DNA of 5,473 bases from Gemmatimonadota bacterium (GCA_003222235.1 QHVD01000241.1:1-5473), one strand, 5' to 3'; counted from the first letter of the stretch, positions 1-5,473 are shown. Notes: a model not told the origin generated them from the letters alone. Numbers and translations: made by a program.

Positions 1-1381
1 GCTTGAACACGGATCCCCAGGTGGGATTCCAATGCCTGGTTATGAACTCGTCCAGGGAGGCGGCGCGCTCCCGCAGCGCCCTGTGCTCGAGCCGCAGATC
101 GTCGAGGAGCCGACGCGCCCTCGCTTCCACCTCGCTGGCCACGGGGACTCCGTCTCCCGAGAGAGCCGCGCACAGCGCCAGCACGTCTCGAACGTCGTCG
201 CGTCGCCTGCCCAGGTCTGCGACCTCCGCGTTGAGCACCCTGAGATGGGCGATGCTGGTCGAGAGCTCACCCCGTTGTTGCAACTCCTCCTCGAGCTCGC
301 TCACGACGAGCGCCGTCCGCCAGGTGGAGCTGACCTTGGTCGACCGGATGTCCGAGTAAATGTGGTCGCCCACGTAGAGCACCTGCTCACCGACGCAAGA
401 CAGCAGCTCGCTCAGCCCGTCCAGGCAGCCCCCCTCGAAGACACCGCCCCACTTGGGAACCTCCACCTCTTCGAGCCTCTTGCCATGCTCGTCGATGGCG
501 ACGAAAGGACGTTTCTGGCGGAAGAAGGCGGGTTTTTCGGCCTTTACGACGACGAGGTCGAACAAGTCCCGCCAGGAATCGAGGCCCGGAAGAACGCCAT
601 CGAACAGGTAACTGCAGACGCCCTTCGTGTAGTACCACTCGGAGTTCGTGATCAGCAGCAACTTGCGCTCGTTCATCGCCAGCCGCTTGAGGGACAACGC
701 GAGCTCGGGGTCCTTCGGTAGGAACGTGGACAGGTTCGAGAGGATGTAGTTCTTGAAATCGGTCTCGGCATGCAGGCTGTCGACCGAATCGCGCACGTCC
801 TGAAACAGCTGCATGTGAGACATCGGCCGGAAGACCTCGGGGTTGCGGCGCCAGATCTCGACCAGCTCCGCAAACAGATTGACCTCGGGCAGGTCGAACA
901 GCGTGTCGACGTAGTAGAAGCGCGCCCTGCCGAGATCGATCCGCTCGTCCCGGTAGAGACGATTCCGCTCATCCGGATCCAGGCGGTGCCGGCCGAGGTA
1001 GGCGCGCCCCACGTAGCGGTGCCGATCCATCTTGAGCACGGTGCCGGCGAGCTTGTCGATGAGCAGCCCGCGCTGCGTGAAGTCCGGCCGAAACTCGGCG
1101 GACCGGATGACCTCGGGGTAACCCCGGCGTTCCACGAGACGCTCGAGCGCCCGTTCGAACGTGAGCTGTTGAATCGGGACGCGGTGGTAGGCCGCCAGCG
1201 TCCAATCCAGGTCAAAGCCGATGTAGCGGATGGTCTCCATGCGGAGGGTTCGATTGACGAACACCCGCCGTGGCCGAGGAGGCTCCCGGTTCGGCGCAGC
1301 GTAGCGGAGCAGCGCCGCAGCCGGGCTATCACCCACGTGAGCGAGTCCGGTGGCAATGAGGTCGCCTAACGAGTCGCTCAA
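1..1381 (-). CDS. HAD-IG family 5'-nucleotidase (cN-II-like), 3' end cut by window edge
   Basis: Cytosolic HAD-superfamily hydrolase related to eukaryotic purine 5'-nucleotidase cN-II, which dephosphorylates IMP/GMP; the substrate of this bacterial homologue is not shown by sequence. Numbering from the TTG at 1381, about 460 residues are visible. Motif I is GFDLDWTLA (nucleophile Asp57, acid Asp59), motif II ITNSEW (Thr245/Ser247), motif III Lys283 in KAEKPAFF, and motif IV YVGDHIYSDI (Asp339, Asp344), all in cN-II order and spacing. A helical, Glu/Arg-rich region (about 365-445) precedes WNPTWGSVF, which is near the family's C-terminus, so probably only a few dozen residues are missing. The first in-frame ATG (1240) is too late, because the family-typical VFVNRTLRM lies partly upstream of it. 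No ATG exists before the in-frame stop at 1418-1420. TTG 1381 has GAGG 8 nt upstream; GTG 1336 is an alternative. It follows the kinase gene by 28 nt. Family assignment is firm, start uncertain. Confidence 0.9.
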   Translation of the reverse strand, partial: MSDSLGDLIATGLAHVGDSPAAALLRYAAPNREPPRPRRVFVNRTLRMETIRYIGFDLDWTLAAYHRVPIQQLTFERALERLVERRGYPEVIRSAEFRPDFTQRGLLIDKLAGTVLKMDRHRYVGRAYLGRHRLDPDERNRLYRDERIDLGRARFYYVDTLFDLPEVNLFAELVEIWRRNPEVFRPMSHMQLFQDVRDSVDSLHAETDFKNYILSNLSTFLPKDPELALSLKRLAMNERKLLLITNSEWYYTKGVCSYLFDGVLPGLDSWRDLFDLVVVKAEKPAFFRQKRPFVAIDEHGKRLEEVEVPKWGGVFEGGCLDGLSELLSCVGEQVLYVGDHIYSDIRSTKVSSTWRTALVVSELEEELQQRGELSTSIAHLRVLNAEVADLGRRRDDVRDVLALCAALSGDGVPVASEVEARARRLLDDLRLEHRALRERAASLDEFITRHWNPTWGSVFK

Positions 1382-1389
1382 GACCCGCG

Positions 1390-1393
1390 CCTC
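1390..1393 (-). promoter_or_regulatory. Shine-Dalgarno GAGG for the 5'-nucleotidase TTG start
   Basis: GAGG on the minus strand with an 8-nt spacer to TTG at 1381. It decides in favour of this start over GTG 1336 and GTG 1264, but a four-base match in GC-rich DNA is modest evidence. Confidence 0.45.
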
Positions 1394-1409
1394 GGCCAGG
1401 GGTAGGCCT

Positions 1410-2237
1410 TCACTGTTTCAGCGGCGGCGACAGCTTTTCCAGCGCCGCCCCGGCATCCTCCCAGCGCTCGCCCGGATCGGGACTGAGGCAGACGCGCACC
1501 AGGTCCGCGAGCCAAGCCGGCACGGCGCGAACCTCTTCGAGCGACTCGCTTTCCGGTGCCGGCGGCCGCCCCGTCAGCATTTCGTGGAGGATCACTCCCA
1601 CAGCGTACATGTCGTCGCGCGGCCCGGCGGGGGCGCCCGCGTCCCGGCGCTCGGGAGCCAGATAGGCGGGGGCGCACAGCGTGGCGCACGCGACGCCGGG
1701 CCCACCCCTACTCCCGGTCACTCCCCCGCCGCCCTCGAGCGCGCTCCGGACCGCATCCACAACCCCGGCATCCGCCACCACCGCCCCCCCCTCGGTGAGG
1801 AGCACGTTCTCCGGCCGCAGGTCGCCGTGGGCCAGCTTGGCGGCGTGGGCATGCGCCAGCGCGGCAAGCATGCTCCGCAGAATCTCCACGGTGCGGCGCA
1901 GCGGCATCTCACCGTCTCGCCCCAGCGCGGCGCGCAGCGTCGTGCCCTTGACGAAGGCCCGCGTGTGGTAGATGAACGATCCCGCGCGTCCGGCGCCCTG
2001 GGGCCGCACGAGACCCGGATGCCCCAGGCGGCCGGCCAGAAGCATGAGCTCGCGCTCGAAGGCGGCCGCGTCCACCCCGAGCGACAGCTCGCCGGGCAGG
2101 ATCTTCACGAGCAGCTCGGACCCGCCGGCCAGCTCGACGGCGACGAATAGGCGGCAGTCGCCCAGGGGCCGCACCTCACGCCCGACCCGGTAGATGGGGC
2201 CCAGGGCTTGCTCCAGCGCGGCCCGGAGATCGCGCAA
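1410..2237 (-). CDS. Stand-alone Ser/Thr protein kinase-fold protein with divergent motifs
   Basis: A 275-residue bacterial Hanks-type kinase domain with almost nothing else: no membrane segment, PASTA, TPR or other sensor domain, so probably soluble. Kinase landmarks run in order: LLVKILP with the ATP-binding Lys45; a probable helix-C Glu at 61 or 63; catalytic loop AHGDLRPENVLL with Asp139 and Asn144; VADAG in place of DFG with metal-binding Asp156; APAYLAPE ending at Glu196; DDMYAVGVILHEMLTG (209-223); and DPGERW with Arg258. The glycine loop (about 18-27) lacks GxGxxG, HRD is HGD (a non-RD kinase), and a Gly-rich insert lies at 169-181 in the activation segment. All four core catalytic residues remain, so activity is possible, but a weak kinase or pseudokinase cannot be excluded. 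It starts at TTG, the only start-like codon next to an in-frame TGA (2241-2243), with AAGGA 8 nt upstream. It stops 28 nt before the nucleotidase gene, suggesting co-transcription. Confidence 0.9.
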   Translation of the reverse strand: MRDLRAALEQALGPIYRVGREVRPLGDCRLFVAVELAGGSELLVKILPGELSLGVDAAAFERELMLLAGRLGHPGLVRPQGAGRAGSFIYHTRAFVKGTTLRAALGRDGEMPLRRTVEILRSMLAALAHAHAAKLAHGDLRPENVLLTEGGAVVADAGVVDAVRSALEGGGGVTGSRGGPGVACATLCAPAYLAPERRDAGAPAGPRDDMYAVGVILHEMLTGRPPAPESESLEEVRAVPAWLADLVRVCLSPDPGERWEDAGAALEKLSPPLKQ

Positions 2238-2245
2238 CTGTCAGG

Positions 2246-2250
2246 TCCTT
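2246..2250 (-). promoter_or_regulatory. Shine-Dalgarno AAGGA for the kinase TTG start
   Basis: AAGGA on the minus strand with an 8-nt spacer (CCTGACAG) to TTG 2237. An in-frame TGA lies within that spacer, so no longer reading frame is possible. This makes the TTG start well supported. Confidence 0.7.
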
Positions 2251-2284
2251 GTCACGAGGGAATCGGTCAGGGTGAAGAGCCTCT

Positions 2285-2313
2285 ATTGTATAACGGCCCG
2301 CAAGTCGTGGAAA
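2285..2313 (-). promoter_or_regulatory. Putative sigma70-type promoter for the kinase/nucleotidase pair
   Basis: On the minus strand a TTTCCA (-35, 2308-2313; 4/6 to consensus) is followed after 17 nt by TACAAT (-10, 2285-2290; 5/6). Transcription would start near 2278, giving a leader of about 40 nt that includes the AAGGA site. The -10 region is one of the few AT-rich spots in this GC-rich window. No operator palindrome is evident within it. Prediction from sequence only. Confidence 0.45.
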
Positions 2314-2348
2314 GGCATACCATAGGGTGGAGAGGCAACCTTAGACGC

Positions 2349-2378
2349 GCCACGGCCCCCTTGGAGGGGGGCCGTGGC
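2349..2378. repeat. Strong 12-bp GC-rich hairpin in the msrA-kinase intergenic region
   Basis: Perfect inverted repeat with arms 2349-2360 (GCCACGGCCCCC) and 2367-2378 and a 6-nt loop (TTGGAG). A further inverted pair brackets it: GCAACC at 2335-2340 and GGTTGC at 2392-2397. Neither strand shows a T-tract after the stem, so it does not fit an intrinsic terminator. It sits upstream of the predicted kinase promoter and downstream of msrA; it could act as a transcript-end stabiliser, a protein site, or a remnant of a palindromic repeat element. Confidence 0.8.
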
Positions 2379-2411
2379 TTCGTCCTTGAAGGGTTGCGAC
2401 CGGTGATCGCA

Positions 2412-2514
2412 CGGGCTGAAGCCCGGCCTGGGCTGCGGGGTCCGTCCTGAAGGACGGAGGCGCACCAGCGTCCTTCAGGACGCGCTTGGGCCGAGGGCGC
2501 CCTTCAGGGCGTCC
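2412..2514. repeat. Array of four palindromes sharing a TGAA/TTCA loop
   Basis: Four hairpins in about 100 nt. The first is 2412-2425, 5 bp, CGGGC-TGAA-GCCCG. The second is 2441-2458, 7 bp, TCCGTCC-TGAA-GGACGGA. The third is 2468-2483, 6 bp, GCGTCC-TTCA-GGACGC. The fourth is 2495-2514, 8 bp with one G-T pair, loop TTCA. Centres are about 26-31 nt apart. Loop identity is kept while stem sequence changes with its partner. The first two read TGAA and the last two TTCA on the plus strand, so the array has an overall inverted symmetry; CGTCCTGAAGGACG (2443-2456) and its reverse complement (2469-2482) can also pair with each other. The array ends 13 nt from the msrA stop codon. No T-tract follows any stem, so terminator function is not supported. 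It looks like a palindromic intergenic repeat family, REP-like in architecture; no transposase is present here. Confidence 0.8.
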
Positions 2515-2527
2515 AATCAACCCCGGG

Positions 2528-3187
2528 CTACGGCTGGTACAGCGCCGGAAACTGCTTCTGCAGCTGTCGGAGCTTCGGCAGGTCGTACAGCAATATGTAC
2601 GGATGATGGGGGTGGCGTGCGAGAAAGTTCTGGTGGTACTCCTCGGCCGGATAGAAGTCGTGGAGCGGAACCACCTGCGTCACGATGGGACGCGAGAATA
2701 CCTTCGCCTGGCTCAACTGATCCACATAGCTGAGCGCGACCTTCTTCTGAGCCTCGTTCGCGTAGAAGATCGCGGAGCGATATTGGGTACCCACATCCGG
2801 ACCCTGTCGGTTCAGCTCCGTCGGATCGTGCGCCACCGAAAAGAAAATCTGCAGCAGGCGACTGTACGAGACTTGCGCCGGATCGTAGGTGACCTGCACC
2901 GATTCGGCATGCCCGGTCGCGCCGGTGCTGACGATCTGGTACTGTGCCGTCGCCGCCCCGCCTCCCGCATAGCCTGAGACGACGCGAGACACACCCCTGA
3001 CGTGCTTGAAAACGGCGTCCACGCCCCAGAAGCACCCTCCGGCGAAGACGGCTACCTGCTCGCCCGTCGCCGCGACGTCGGATCCAGCCGCAAAATCGGG
3101 GACCTGTGCCTGCGCGGCGCTGCCGGCCAGGACGCCGCTCGCGAAAACCAGAGCGAATAGGCGCATCAACGAACAAGAGCGGCTCAT
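2528..3187 (-). CDS. msrA: Secreted peptide-methionine (S)-S-oxide reductase MsrA, single catalytic cysteine
   Basis: Reduces the S-epimer of methionine sulfoxide in proteins, repairing oxidative damage. The 219-residue product begins with a Sec-type signal: basic n-region, hydrophobic core (about 10-22), then AQA before a likely cleavage after Ala27. It therefore probably works in the periplasm or outside the membrane. MsrA landmarks are GGCFWG with nucleophile Cys52, SGYAGG (71-76), GHAESV (92-97, conserved Glu95), HDPT (120-123), GTQYRS (133-138) and FYPAEEYHQNF (178-188). After Cys52 there is no other cysteine, and the C-terminal tail lacks the resolving cysteines of E. coli-type MsrA, so it needs an external thiol or redox partner. 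Cys5 falls in the signal peptide. The ATG at 3187 has GAGG 6 nt upstream; the internal ATG at 3166 also gives a signal peptide but lacks a good ribosome site. It lies 34 nt after rmuC, probably in the same transcript. No MsrB is seen. Confidence 0.96.
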   Translation of the reverse strand: MSRSCSLMRLFALVFASGVLAGSAAQAQVPDFAAGSDVAATGEQVAVFAGGCFWGVDAVFKHVRGVSRVVSGYAGGGAATAQYQIVSTGATGHAESVQVTYDPAQVSYSRLLQIFFSVAHDPTELNRQGPDVGTQYRSAIFYANEAQKKVALSYVDQLSQAKVFSRPIVTQVVPLHDFYPAEEYHQNFLARHPHHPYILLYDLPKLRQLQKQFPALYQP

Positions 3188-3193
3188 GAAAAG

Positions 3194-3197
3194 CCTC
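3194..3197 (-). promoter_or_regulatory. Shine-Dalgarno GAGG for msrA
   Basis: GAGG with a 6-nt spacer to ATG 3187 on the minus strand. It favours this start over the internal ATG at 3166, which has no purine-rich site in front of it. Confidence 0.5.
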
Positions 3198-3221
3198 GAT
3201 ATTGGTTGGAGTCGCGATCCG

Positions 3222-4277
3222 TCAATCCATGTGTGTGACGTCTCGAACCGCCTTCACGGATTCCCCTTCCCCTTCGCCCTCCCCCTTCCCTGCTTCGACG
3301 CCCGCACCGGCGATCCGCTCGAACCGGTCCTTGACCCTCCCCGCCTGCTTCTCGCTCTCCTCGAATTGCTTGAGCGCGTTCCCGAGGTGCGCGCCGACCT
3401 TCTGAAACGCCACCCAGCAGGCGTCGAACTGCTGCCTCAGGGCACCCAAGTGGTCCTGGATCTCCCGCGCCCGCTCCTCGAACTTCATCCCCTTCAGACC
3501 GTGCAGGACGAGCAGCAAGTACGCGTAGAACGTGTGAGGGGAAACGGGGACCACCTTGCGGGCCATCGCGTGTCCCAGGACGCTCTTCCCGTCCTCCGGA
3601 TCCTGGGCACGCAGGATGGCTTCGTAGTAGACGTTCTCGGCCGGGATGTACATCAGCGCGAATTCGTAGGTCCCCTCGCCCGGGCGGATGTACTTGTCCG
3701 CAATCTCGTCGATGCGGCTCCTCAGGGACCGCGCGAAAACGCGGCGCTCGCGCTCGGCCCCATCGCCCGTCGCGGCGAGCATCCGCTGGCACGCCTCGAG
3801 CGGAAACTTGGCATCCACGGGCACCAGCCGGTCTCCCAGCCGGACGACCGCATCCACGCGCTCGCCGGACTTGAAGTAATGCTGCATATCGTACGCCGAC
3901 GCGGGGAGAATCTGGCGCAGCAGCTCTTCGAGCCAGACTTCCCCGATCGTTCCTCGCAGCTTGGGTACCTGGAGAAGCTGCTGGACCTCGGTGACTGCGC
4001 CCCCGACGGTCTCGAGCCGCTTCGTCACCTCGCCGAGCTGCCCGAGTCGCTCGCGCACGTCCGACAACACCCGAGTCTGCTCCGCGCTGCCCTCAGCCAG
4101 GGCCCTCGGGACCTCCTGCTGGGCGGCGATGAGCGCGTCGAACCGGGAGCGCAGCTCGATGAGCTGCTGCTGGAGCAGAGCGGCGTGCGGCTCGCCGGGC
4201 GGCCGTCGCAGCAGCAATACGAGGAGGAGCACGCCGATGACGGCGCAGGCGACGAGCAGCACTCCGGGCGCGGTCAC
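3222..4277 (-). CDS. rmuC: DNA recombination protein RmuC homologue, membrane-anchored
   Basis: RmuC proteins are predicted nucleases of the PD-(D/E)XK fold; E. coli rmuC mutants show raised recombination at inverted repeats. This 351-residue protein has an N-terminal membrane segment (about 5-23, ending in Arg-Arg), a helical, probably coiled-coil stretch (31-103), then the RmuC core: LRGTIGEVWLEELL (107-120), ERVDAVVRLGDRLVPVDAKFPLE (in segments, 139-161) and KYIRPGEGTYEFALMYIPAE (195-214). Asp142, Asp155 and Lys157 are candidate active-site residues. A second helical region (265-320) leads to a low-complexity GEGEGEGE tail (332-339). It is shorter than E. coli RmuC (about 475 aa), mainly through a shorter coiled coil and tail. 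GTG start, immediately after the TAG of the Smr gene; GAGG at 4287-4290 inside that gene gives a 9-nt spacer, so translation is probably coupled. No frameshift seen. Confidence 0.96.
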   Translation of the reverse strand: MTAPGVLLVACAVIGVLLLVLLLRRPPGEPHAALLQQQLIELRSRFDALIAAQQEVPRALAEGSAEQTRVLSDVRERLGQLGEVTKRLETVGGAVTEVQQLLQVPKLRGTIGEVWLEELLRQILPASAYDMQHYFKSGERVDAVVRLGDRLVPVDAKFPLEACQRMLAATGDGAERERRVFARSLRSRIDEIADKYIRPGEGTYEFALMYIPAENVYYEAILRAQDPEDGKSVLGHAMARKVVPVSPHTFYAYLLLVLHGLKGMKFEERAREIQDHLGALRQQFDACWVAFQKVGAHLGNALKQFEESEKQAGRVKDRFERIAGAGVEAGKGEGEGEGESVKAVRDVTHMD

Positions 4278-4598
4278 CTATCGCAGCCTCACTTTGAAGC
4301 CGCCGCCGGCATCGTCGAGCGCCCAGTCGGCCACCAGCGGTCGCAGCGCGCCCTGCAGTAGACCGGCCACGACGCGGCGCAAGACCGGGCCTCCCTTCGA
4401 TCCCTTGCCTCGACCCGTGATGATGTGCACGACGGCGCCGGCCCCGGCTCCCCGCCGGTGCCAGCCTTCGAGGAAACCGCGCACGATCGCGGGCGCTTCC
4501 AGGGCCGTGAAGCCGTGCAGATCCAGCGCCTCGACGACCGGCGCGTCGAGCAGCGCGTCGCTCGAATCGAACTGCGGGCTGCGTCGCTTTCCCTTCAC
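4278..4598 (-). CDS. Small stand-alone Smr-domain protein
   Basis: A 106-residue protein made almost wholly of an Smr (small MutS-related) domain, the fold found at the C-terminus of MutS2 and in YdaL/YfcN-type proteins, with DNA- or RNA-nicking activity reported for several members. The two family signatures are present: LDLHGFT (25-31) and HIITGRGKGSKGG (58-70), followed by helix PVLRRVVAGLL and the terminal strand GGGFKVRL. The first 20 residues are a basic, low-complexity leader (KGKRRS). There is no MutS ATPase domain or other partner domain. The GTG start overlaps the upstream regulator's TGA as GTGA (4-nt overlap), a classic translational-coupling arrangement; no strong Shine-Dalgarno of its own is visible. 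Its TAG stop directly abuts the rmuC GTG. The target, whether DNA or RNA, cannot be decided from sequence. Confidence 0.93.
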   Translation of the reverse strand: MKGKRRSPQFDSSDALLDAPVVEALDLHGFTALEAPAIVRGFLEGWHRRGAGAGAVVHIITGRGKGSKGGPVLRRVVAGLLQGALRPLVADWALDDAGGGFKVRLR

Positions 4599-5473
4599 CG
4601 CGGACTCTGCTTATGGGGGTCGCACTCGCCGAGGATCGCCGCCTTCACCGCCTGCCGCAAGCTCTCCGGCTCCAACACTTCCGCCTCCGCCCCGTACTGG
4701 AGCACCTCCCGCGCGAACCACGCGGGATCGGCGACCTTGAACGTGACCACGTAGCGGCCGTCCTGCCGCTCCTGCCCGTCGGGGTAACGCTCCTCGAGCC
4801 AGCGGGCGATCCGCGGGCTGAAGGCGACCTTCGCGAGCACCGGCGCGTCGGCCCGGAGCAGGTCCTCCGGTGCTCGGATCGGCCTGAAGAGCACCTGCGG
4901 ACGAAAGTCCTGGCCGAGGAGCCGCGCATCGAGGACCCGGTCGGCCCGGAAGTGGCGGAACTCGCTCACCTTCTCGCACCAGGAGACCACATACCAGCGG
5001 CCCTGCGCGTGGACGACCTGATGCACCTGCACCACGCGGCGCGCGGGCTCCGCGCCCGAGCCGCAGTAGTTAATCTCGAGTTTGCGCCGCTCGTCGCGCG
5101 CCTGGCGCGCGAGCGCAAGCACGCGTTGCAGCTGCTCGCCGGGCTCGGGGCCAATCCCCACGGTGCTCTCCACCGTCTCGGGATGCGGCCCGCCTGCGAG
5201 CAGCGCGCCGAGCTTCGCCGCGAGCGCGCGCCCGCCGCGCACGCCCGTGAGCCCGAGAACGAGCGCCAGCGACTCGTCGCCCGTGAAGCGCAGGGGCCGG
5301 CGGAACGAGCCGCGGCTCTGCACGACGAATCCTTTCGCCTCGAAGCCGATCGACAGGCTCGCGAGCCACGGCTTGAATTCGTCCGAGAGAGCTACGAGAG
5401 CGTCCACGTCGGCCCGCACCGCGTCGGGGGAGGTCCCGAAACGCCGCGCGGCGCCGCTATAGGAAACGGGCTT
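4595..5473 (-). CDS. WYL-domain transcriptional regulator (PafB/PafC-like), 5' end beyond the window
   Basis: The reading frame stays open to the right edge (292 residues visible, no stop), so the gene begins outside the window; the internal GTG at 5419 is not the likely start. Visible residues 6-25 (GAARRFGTSPDAVRADVDAL) look like the end of an N-terminal DNA-binding HTH, as in PafB/PafC-type regulators. The middle carries the WYL domain, with GRWYVVSWCE (158-167) and FRHFRADRVLDARLLG (172-187); WYL is WYV here. The C-terminal WCX-type extension includes VTFKVADPAWFAREVLQYG (243-261) and the terminal helix ESLRQAVKAAIL. WYL domains are thought to sense nucleic-acid or nucleotide ligands; mycobacterial PafBC activates a LexA-independent DNA-damage response. 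It overlaps the Smr gene by 4 nt and heads the Smr-rmuC-msrA series, so it may control its own operon. The assignment is confident; the ligand and targets are unknown. Confidence 0.9.
   Translation of the reverse strand, partial: KPVSYSGAARRFGTSPDAVRADVDALVALSDEFKPWLASLSIGFEAKGFVVQSRGSFRRPLRFTGDESLALVLGLTGVRGGRALAAKLGALLAGGPHPETVESTVGIGPEPGEQLQRVLALARQARDERRKLEINYCGSGAEPARRVVQVHQVVHAQGRWYVVSWCEKVSEFRHFRADRVLDARLLGQDFRPQVLFRPIRAPEDLLRADAPVLAKVAFSPRIARWLEERYPDGQERQDGRYVVTFKVADPAWFAREVLQYGAEAEVLEPESLRQAVKAAILGECDPHKQSPR

Noticed and set aside
32..1369. Long plus-strand open frames (32-721, 770-1369) and minus-strand frame 673-1356
   Set aside because: All are shadows of the 5'-nucleotidase frame, which carries all four HAD motifs in order; the shadows show no domain.
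2412..2514. CRISPR array
   Set aside because: The units are not identical direct repeats; only the loop is shared, orientation inverts midway, spacers are short and irregular, and no cas gene is present.
2349..2514. Intrinsic terminator of msrA
   Set aside because: Stems are strong, but no run of T follows any of them on the minus strand, so the hallmark of a Rho-independent terminator is missing.
3199..3225. Possible promoter for msrA: TTGACG overlapping the rmuC stop and CAATAT 15 nt on
   Set aside because: The -10 matches poorly, the spacing is short, and transcription would begin at or after the msrA Shine-Dalgarno. Read-through from rmuC explains expression better.
3006..4361. A 451-codon open frame on the plus strand opposite rmuC and msrA
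   Set aside because: It is antisense to two proteins with clear family motifs, has low-complexity content with no recognisable domain, and arises from the high GC content.
4611..5369. Minus-strand frames 4611-4979 and 5070-5369 and plus-strand frame 5082-5462 within the WYL gene
   Set aside because: They are Arg/Ala-rich out-of-frame readings of the regulator gene without any motif.

Overview
The window is a compact, GC-rich bacterial chromosome segment. All six recognisable protein genes lie on the minus strand, so the text below reads from high to low coordinates. Dense coding, GC-ending codons, non-ATG starts in several genes and a bacterial HAD-IG 5'-nucleotidase suggest a high-GC lineage such as a Myxococcota/Deltaproteobacteria-like group or a related uncultured phylum. 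That placement is an impression from gene content; no rRNA or other phylogenetic marker is present. I see no tRNA, rRNA, CRISPR array, insertion sequence, integrase or phage gene.

Right half (5473 to 2528): four genes in tight succession. A WYL-domain transcriptional regulator (5' end outside the window) overlaps a small Smr-domain protein by 4 nt. The Smr gene abuts rmuC with no spacer (TAG directly followed by GTG). After 34 nt comes a gene for a secreted methionine sulfoxide reductase A. The order regulator, Smr, RmuC, MsrA reads like one operon, with a DNA-metabolism core and an oxidative-damage repair enzyme at the end.

Middle (2527 to 2238): a 290-nt non-coding stretch. It holds four short palindromes that share a TGAA/TTCA loop but have different stems, then a separate 12-bp GC-rich hairpin, then a plausible sigma70-type promoter and a Shine-Dalgarno leading into the next gene. 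None of the hairpins has a U-tract, so none is called an intrinsic terminator.

Left half (2237 to 1): a free-standing Ser/Thr protein-kinase-fold protein with a degenerate glycine loop. After 28 nt follows a HAD-superfamily purine 5'-nucleotidase of the eukaryotic cN-II type, whose C-terminal tail runs off the left edge. The two are probably co-transcribed from the promoter near 2285-2313.

No component here is an obviously new system. The points most worth pursuing are the WYL-Smr-RmuC coupling as a possible DNA-damage operon, the kinase/nucleotidase pair, the one-cysteine secreted MsrA, and the covarying TGAA-loop palindromes next to the msrA stop codon.
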